In this document: positions 60,773 to 64,000 of the stretch, one piece after another
Numbering within the stretch: the first letter of the stretch is position 1
Layout of the letters: each line of letters begins with the position of its first letter
Source: Marinibacterium sp050389775
GTDB lineage: Bacteria > Pseudomonadota > Alphaproteobacteria > Rhodobacterales > Rhodobacteraceae
DNA: 64,000 nt
NCBI RefSeq assembly: GCF_050389775.1
Contig: NZ_CP177152.1
Span: 34,166 to 98,165 of the forward strand
Direction of reading: 5' to 3'
Notes under the pieces: generated by a model
Told to the model about the DNA's origin: nothing
Databases searched by the model: none
Seen by the model: the letters and a program-made list of their open reading frames with translations, nothing else
Position numbers and translations under genes: made by a program

Positions 60773-61442
60773 GCCAACGCTTTATTGGATCTCCGGAAGT
60801 CCTCCCGCCTGGCGGGTCATGCTGGCCCTGACGCTCAAGGGGATCGCGTTTGACAGCCACCGCCTCGATCATGGCGCGGGGGAAAATCGCTCCGCCGCTT
60901 ATCTCAAGATCAATCCGACGGGGCAGGTGCCGACGCTGGTCGCGGGCGATGTCACTTTGCGCGAAAGCATCGCAATTCTGGCGTGGTTGGATCGTGCCTT
61001 TCCCGACCGCCCGATTTGGGGTGAGGACATCGCCGCCGCAGCGCGGGTTTGGCAGGACGTCATGGTGATGGAGGGCGATCTGCGTCTTGCCGTCACCGGA
61101 ACCGCCCGCGCCCTGCTGCGTGGCACGGCACATGATGAGGCCAATCTGCAAACGCTCGCCGCCGCCTGTGATGCCTATGCCGAAACGCTCGACACGAAGC
61201 CCTTCCTCGGGGGCGCATCCCCGATGGCCTCCGACATCTGGCTTTACCCCGCGCTGCACTGGATCGCGCGCGGGGTGGCGCTGGCGGACAATCCGCCCCC
61301 GATTTGCGGAACCCTGATGTCTGCCCGACCGCCGCTTGAGGCGTGGCTAGACCGCATGGCCGCGCTGCCCGGTGTCGCCGACACCTATCCACCCCATTGG
61401 CGGACCTCGCCAAGCCAAACCCAAGAAGGACCCAAGACATGA
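60765..61442 (+). CDS. Glutathione S-transferase family protein
   Basis: 225 residues from ATG 60765 overlapping the azoreductase stop. The thioredoxin-like N-terminal domain reads YWISGSPPAWRVMLAL and KINPTGQVPTLVAGD, then TLRESIAILAWLD (the glutathione-binding ES pair). The helical C-terminal domain ends in PLEAWLDRMAALPGV. Detoxification of electrophiles is the likely role. Confidence 0.9.
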   Translation: MDKPTLYWISGSPPAWRVMLALTLKGIAFDSHRLDHGAGENRSAAYLKINPTGQVPTLVAGDVTLRESIAILAWLDRAFPDRPIWGEDIAAAARVWQDVMVMEGDLRLAVTGTARALLRGTAHDEANLQTLAAACDAYAETLDTKPFLGGASPMASDIWLYPALHWIARGVALADNPPPICGTLMSARPPLEAWLDRMAALPGVADTYPPHWRTSPSQTQEGPKT

Positions 61443-62122
61443 CCCTTAAATCCCTTGCCCTGACCAGCACGCTGGCCCTCATGGCCCTCCCCGCCGTGGC
61501 CGAGCAAACCGAATGGACGCTTGACCTGGGCCACGCCCATCTCGGGTGGGAAATCGACCACATGGACCTTGCCCGCACCGCAGGCCGGTTCGACACGTTC
61601 GACGGCACCTTCCTGATCGACGAAGAAAACCCTGAAAACTCCGCCATCACGATCACTGTGGACGCGGCCTCGGTCAATTCCAACCATATCGGGCGCGACA
61701 ACCATATCCGCAACGCGGACCTGCTGAACGTTGCCTCTTTCCCGGTTGTCACCTTCACGTCCGAGACCATCACCATGACCTCCGACACCGAAGGCACCAT
61801 GACGGGCACCGTCACGCTTCTGGGCAATTCGGCACCGGTTGATCTGGACTTCACGCTGATCGCGGACCGTGCCTACCCCGATTTCATTCCCAACTACGAT
61901 GAGATCCGCACCGCATCGTTCGAGGCGACGGGGTCCGTGGATCGGACGGTCCTCGGCATGGATTTCATCGCCTTCCCCGGATCGCCCATCGGGACGGTGA
62001 TCGACCTGGATATCCATATCGACCTCGTCGATTGCGGATCGCTGCCCGAGGCCGTGCAGGCGACAAACGTGCCCTGCAACTGGGGCTATGTCGAAGGCTT
62101 CACCGGCCCGAACGAGGGCTAA
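61439..62122 (+). CDS. YceI-family periplasmic protein 1
   Basis: 227 residues from ATG 61439 overlapping the GST stop (ATGA). A signal peptide is evident (MTLKSLALTSTLALMALPAV, cleavage after AEA-like VAEQ). The lipocalin-like YceI fold continues with WTLDLGHAHLGWEIDHM, HIGRDNHIRNADLLNV and FPVVTFTSE. YceI proteins bind isoprenoid quinone-like lipids in the periplasm. Paired with cytochrome b561 directly downstream. Confidence 0.9.
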   Translation: MTLKSLALTSTLALMALPAVAEQTEWTLDLGHAHLGWEIDHMDLARTAGRFDTFDGTFLIDEENPENSAITITVDAASVNSNHIGRDNHIRNADLLNVASFPVVTFTSETITMTSDTEGTMTGTVTLLGNSAPVDLDFTLIADRAYPDFIPNYDEIRTASFEATGSVDRTVLGMDFIAFPGSPIGTVIDLDIHIDLVDCGSLPEAVQATNVPCNWGYVEGFTGPNEG

Positions 62123-62123
62123 G

Positions 62124-62756
62124 GTGTCTTCGCGCCAATCATCCACGGCGCAGTGGCCTGTTGCCATCATCCTGATCCACTGGGTGATGGCAGCAGCGCT
62201 CGCGCTCATGCTGCTGGGTGGGTTCGCCATGACCCGAGCCGCCCATCACGCAGAGACCACCGGAGATTTCTCCCTCACGGTGTTGGGTCTGCCCCTGTTC
62301 GATGCCTTCCAGCTCCATAAATCCATGGGCGTCGTGCTGTTCGCGGCCGTATTGCTGCGACTTCTTGTGCGGGCAATAGTCGCCACGCCAGAATTGCCCA
62401 CGCATATGCCGCCCTTGGAACGACGCGCGGCGCGCGCGGCCCAGATCGGGCTCTATGCACTGATGTTTTCCATGCCGATCACGGGTTGGCTGCTTGCATC
62501 CTCTTCCACGCTCGGCTTGCCGACCGTCGTCTTTGGCCTCTTTGAATTGCCCCATCCAATCGGGCCGGATGCCACGCGAGAGGCGCTGTTTGCCACGCTG
62601 CATTGGGCTGGGGCATGGGCCCTGACCGGTTTGGCTGGACTGCATACGGCGGCAGCTTTGAAGCACCATTTCATCGACCGCGACAACATTCTGTCCGAAA
62701 TGCTGCCCCTTCTGAACCATATCAAGCGGAGGACTGACCATGTTGAAAAGACTTAG
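62124..62756 (+). CDS. Cytochrome b561
   Basis: 210 residues from GTG 62124. Membrane helices alternate with conserved histidines: LIHWVMAAALALMLLGG, FQLHKSMGVVLFAAVLL, YALMFSMPITGWLLA and LHWAGAWALTGLAGLHTAAA. It carries haem b and moves electrons to quinone or superoxide. YceI-b561 pairs are a recurrent combination in proteobacteria. Overlaps the second yceI by 17 bp. Confidence 0.88.
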   Translation: MSSRQSSTAQWPVAIILIHWVMAAALALMLLGGFAMTRAAHHAETTGDFSLTVLGLPLFDAFQLHKSMGVVLFAAVLLRLLVRAIVATPELPTHMPPLERRAARAAQIGLYALMFSMPITGWLLASSSTLGLPTVVFGLFELPHPIGPDATREALFATLHWAGAWALTGLAGLHTAAALKHHFIDRDNILSEMLPLLNHIKRRTDHVEKT

Positions 62757-63288
62757 CCTTGCAATCGCGCTGTCCTCCTTCGCAATCGCCGCTGCGGCAG
62801 ACACGACGTGGACGGTGGATCATGACCAAAGTGCTCTGTCCTTCGCCGTGCAAATCGGCGGTACCGAAGCCGTTGGGGCATTTGGACGATGGGATGCCGA
62901 CATCACGTTTGATCCGACCGCGCCCGAGCTTGGCACGGTCGTGGTGTCGATTGATATCGCAAGCGTTCGCATCGATGATGATCGGGCGCAAGCCATTGCC
63001 GATCCGGCATGGTTGGGTGCGGCAGACCACCCGACGGCCCGTTTTGCCTCAACCACATTCGACCTGGCATCGGATGGGACTTTGACCGTTCCGGGCACCC
63101 TTACCCTCAAAGGTATCGATATGCCGCTGACGCTTACCGGCACGCTGTCGGTGGAAAACTGCGCCGCGCGCGCGGACCTCAGCAGCAGCATCGACCGCAC
63201 ATCCCATGACATTGGCGTCGGGCAGAACGCGGTCGCGCCCGATGTCACAATCACTGCAACACTTCTGGCGCACTGCGTCGTTGACTGA
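62740..63288 (+). CDS. YceI-family periplasmic protein 2
   Basis: 182 residues. Signal peptide MLKRLSLAIALSSFAIAAAA; mature part WTVDHDQSALSFAVQIGG, FASTTFDLASDGTLTVPGTL and LTLKGIDMPLTLTG. Its C-terminal LTLKGIDMPL compares with the ILRGVTHPV of the stump at 10685-10867. It precedes the SDR gene by 12 bp. Confidence 0.88.
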   Translation: MLKRLSLAIALSSFAIAAAADTTWTVDHDQSALSFAVQIGGTEAVGAFGRWDADITFDPTAPELGTVVVSIDIASVRIDDDRAQAIADPAWLGAADHPTARFASTTFDLASDGTLTVPGTLTLKGIDMPLTLTGTLSVENCAARADLSSSIDRTSHDIGVGQNAVAPDVTITATLLAHCVVD

Positions 63289-63300
63289 AAAGGACACATC

Positions 63301-64000
63301 ATGACCACCACACCCGACCTGAACGGCAAGACCGCAATCATCACTGGCGCATCGCGTGGGATCGGCGAAGAAACCGCCCGCTATCTGGCAAGCCTTGGTG
63401 CGCACATCATTCTCGCCGCCCGATCGAAGGATCGGATCACCGCAATCGCGGACGAGATCAAGGCAGGGGGCGGTGCGGCGACGGCACACCCAACCGACGT
63501 TTCCGACAATGGCGCCGTGAAGGGTCTGATCCAGAGCGCCGTGGATGCCACGGGCCGGCTCGATATCCTCGTGAACAATGCGGGCCTTATCGATCCGATC
63601 GCACGGATCATGGACAGTGATCCAGACGCTTGGTCAAAGATCGTGGATGTGAACATCAAGGGTGTCTATTTCGGCCTGCGTCACGCGATGCCTGTGATGG
63701 CGGGGCAAGACGGCGGCGGCACGATCATCAATATCTCCTCCGGCGCGGCCAACTCCTTCCTCGAAGGGTGGTCCCACTACTGCGCCTCCAAGGCCGCCGT
63801 GCTGCGCCTGACCGGCGTGGCGCATAAGGAGGCACACGACAAAGGCGTCCGTGTCGTCGGCTTGTCGCCGGGGACAGTGGCCACAGAGATGCAGGAGCAA
63901 ATCCGTGCTTCAGGCATCAACCCTGTCAGCCAGATCCCGTGGGAAAACCACATCACGCCAGATTGGGTCGCCAAAGCCATCGCTTTTTTGACCACCTATG
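63301..64000 (+). CDS. Short-chain dehydrogenase/reductase (truncated by window end)
   Basis: 233 residues visible. TGASRGIGEE binds the cofactor, NNAG is in place, and the active site is IINISSGAANS with HYCASK. Closely related to the SDR at 9888-10655 over the whole visible length, with identical blocks GWSHYCA, GVRVVGLSPGTVAT and ASGINPVSQIPW. The 3' end lies outside the window. Confidence 0.9.
   Translation, partial: MTTTPDLNGKTAIITGASRGIGEETARYLASLGAHIILAARSKDRITAIADEIKAGGGAATAHPTDVSDNGAVKGLIQSAVDATGRLDILVNNAGLIDPIARIMDSDPDAWSKIVDVNIKGVYFGLRHAMPVMAGQDGGGTIINISSGAANSFLEGWSHYCASKAAVLRLTGVAHKEAHDKGVRVVGLSPGTVATEMQEQIRASGINPVSQIPWENHITPDWVAKAIAFLTTY

Noticed and set aside
1..64000. CRISPR array
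   Set aside because: No regularly spaced direct repeats of 25-40 bp were seen anywhere in the window.

Overview
The window looks like a plasmid of the Rhodobacteraceae or a close alphaproteobacterial relative. The basis is a complete repABC replicon (15.2-18.9 kb), a relaxase/TraG mobilisation set (54.3-58.9 kb), the usual alphaproteobacterial plasmid families (DUF2493, DUF736, DUF3768, DUF6927, DUF1403, ArdC-like, strawberry-notch helicase) and GC-rich coding. No type IV secretion pilus genes are visible, so the replicon looks mobilisable rather than self-transmissible. All identifications come from reading the sequence; no database search was run.

Layout. 1-10.9 kb is accessory DNA with much mobile-element debris: an efflux pump with a TetR regulator, an IS3 transposase split by a small serine-recombinase element, an IS6-type transposase with one stop codon, a broken HAD gene, a SRPBCC/ECF sigma pair, a TetR/AhpD-like/HAD regulon with two matching operators, and an SDR gene followed by the stump of a yceI gene. 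10.9-15 kb carries a decayed second copy of the strawberry-notch gene, a toprim protein, DUF2493 and DUF736. Then comes repABC with palindromic parS-like sites and an antisense RNA between repB and repC, followed by a tyrosine recombinase, DUF1403 and scpB.

21.9-35.7 kb is a defence-type island with three separate systems. The first is a seven-gene operon on the minus strand: sigma factor, helix-turn-helix-like protein, ImmA/IrrE-UvrD-nuclease fusion, ubiquitin-like/E2 fusion, JAB-E1 fusion, DUF6527 and a CoiA-like protein. The second is an AbiE-type toxin-antitoxin pair. The third is a short Argonaute with a Mrr-TIR-APAZ partner. A CAT-anticodon tRNA gene with encoded CCA lies just beyond it.

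36.2-47.9 kb is plasmid accessory backbone (ArdC-like, ParB-like, Phd/toxin pair, 1418-residue methylase/helicase, DUF736) in which five genes share a short AAAG-N4/5-CTTT leader motif. At 48.1 kb lies a probable small RNA with anti-Shine-Dalgarno loops. 48.4-50.3 kb is a LysR/flavin reductase module. 51-54 kb holds a second DUF2493 gene, an unknown protein and long non-coding stretches. The mob region is preceded by a 13-bp inverted repeat that is an oriT candidate. 59-64 kb is a redox cargo operon (LysR; azoreductase, GST, YceI, cytochrome b561, YceI, SDR). The yceI-SDR pair at the right end is paralogous to, and inverted relative to, the yceI stump-SDR pair near 10 kb.
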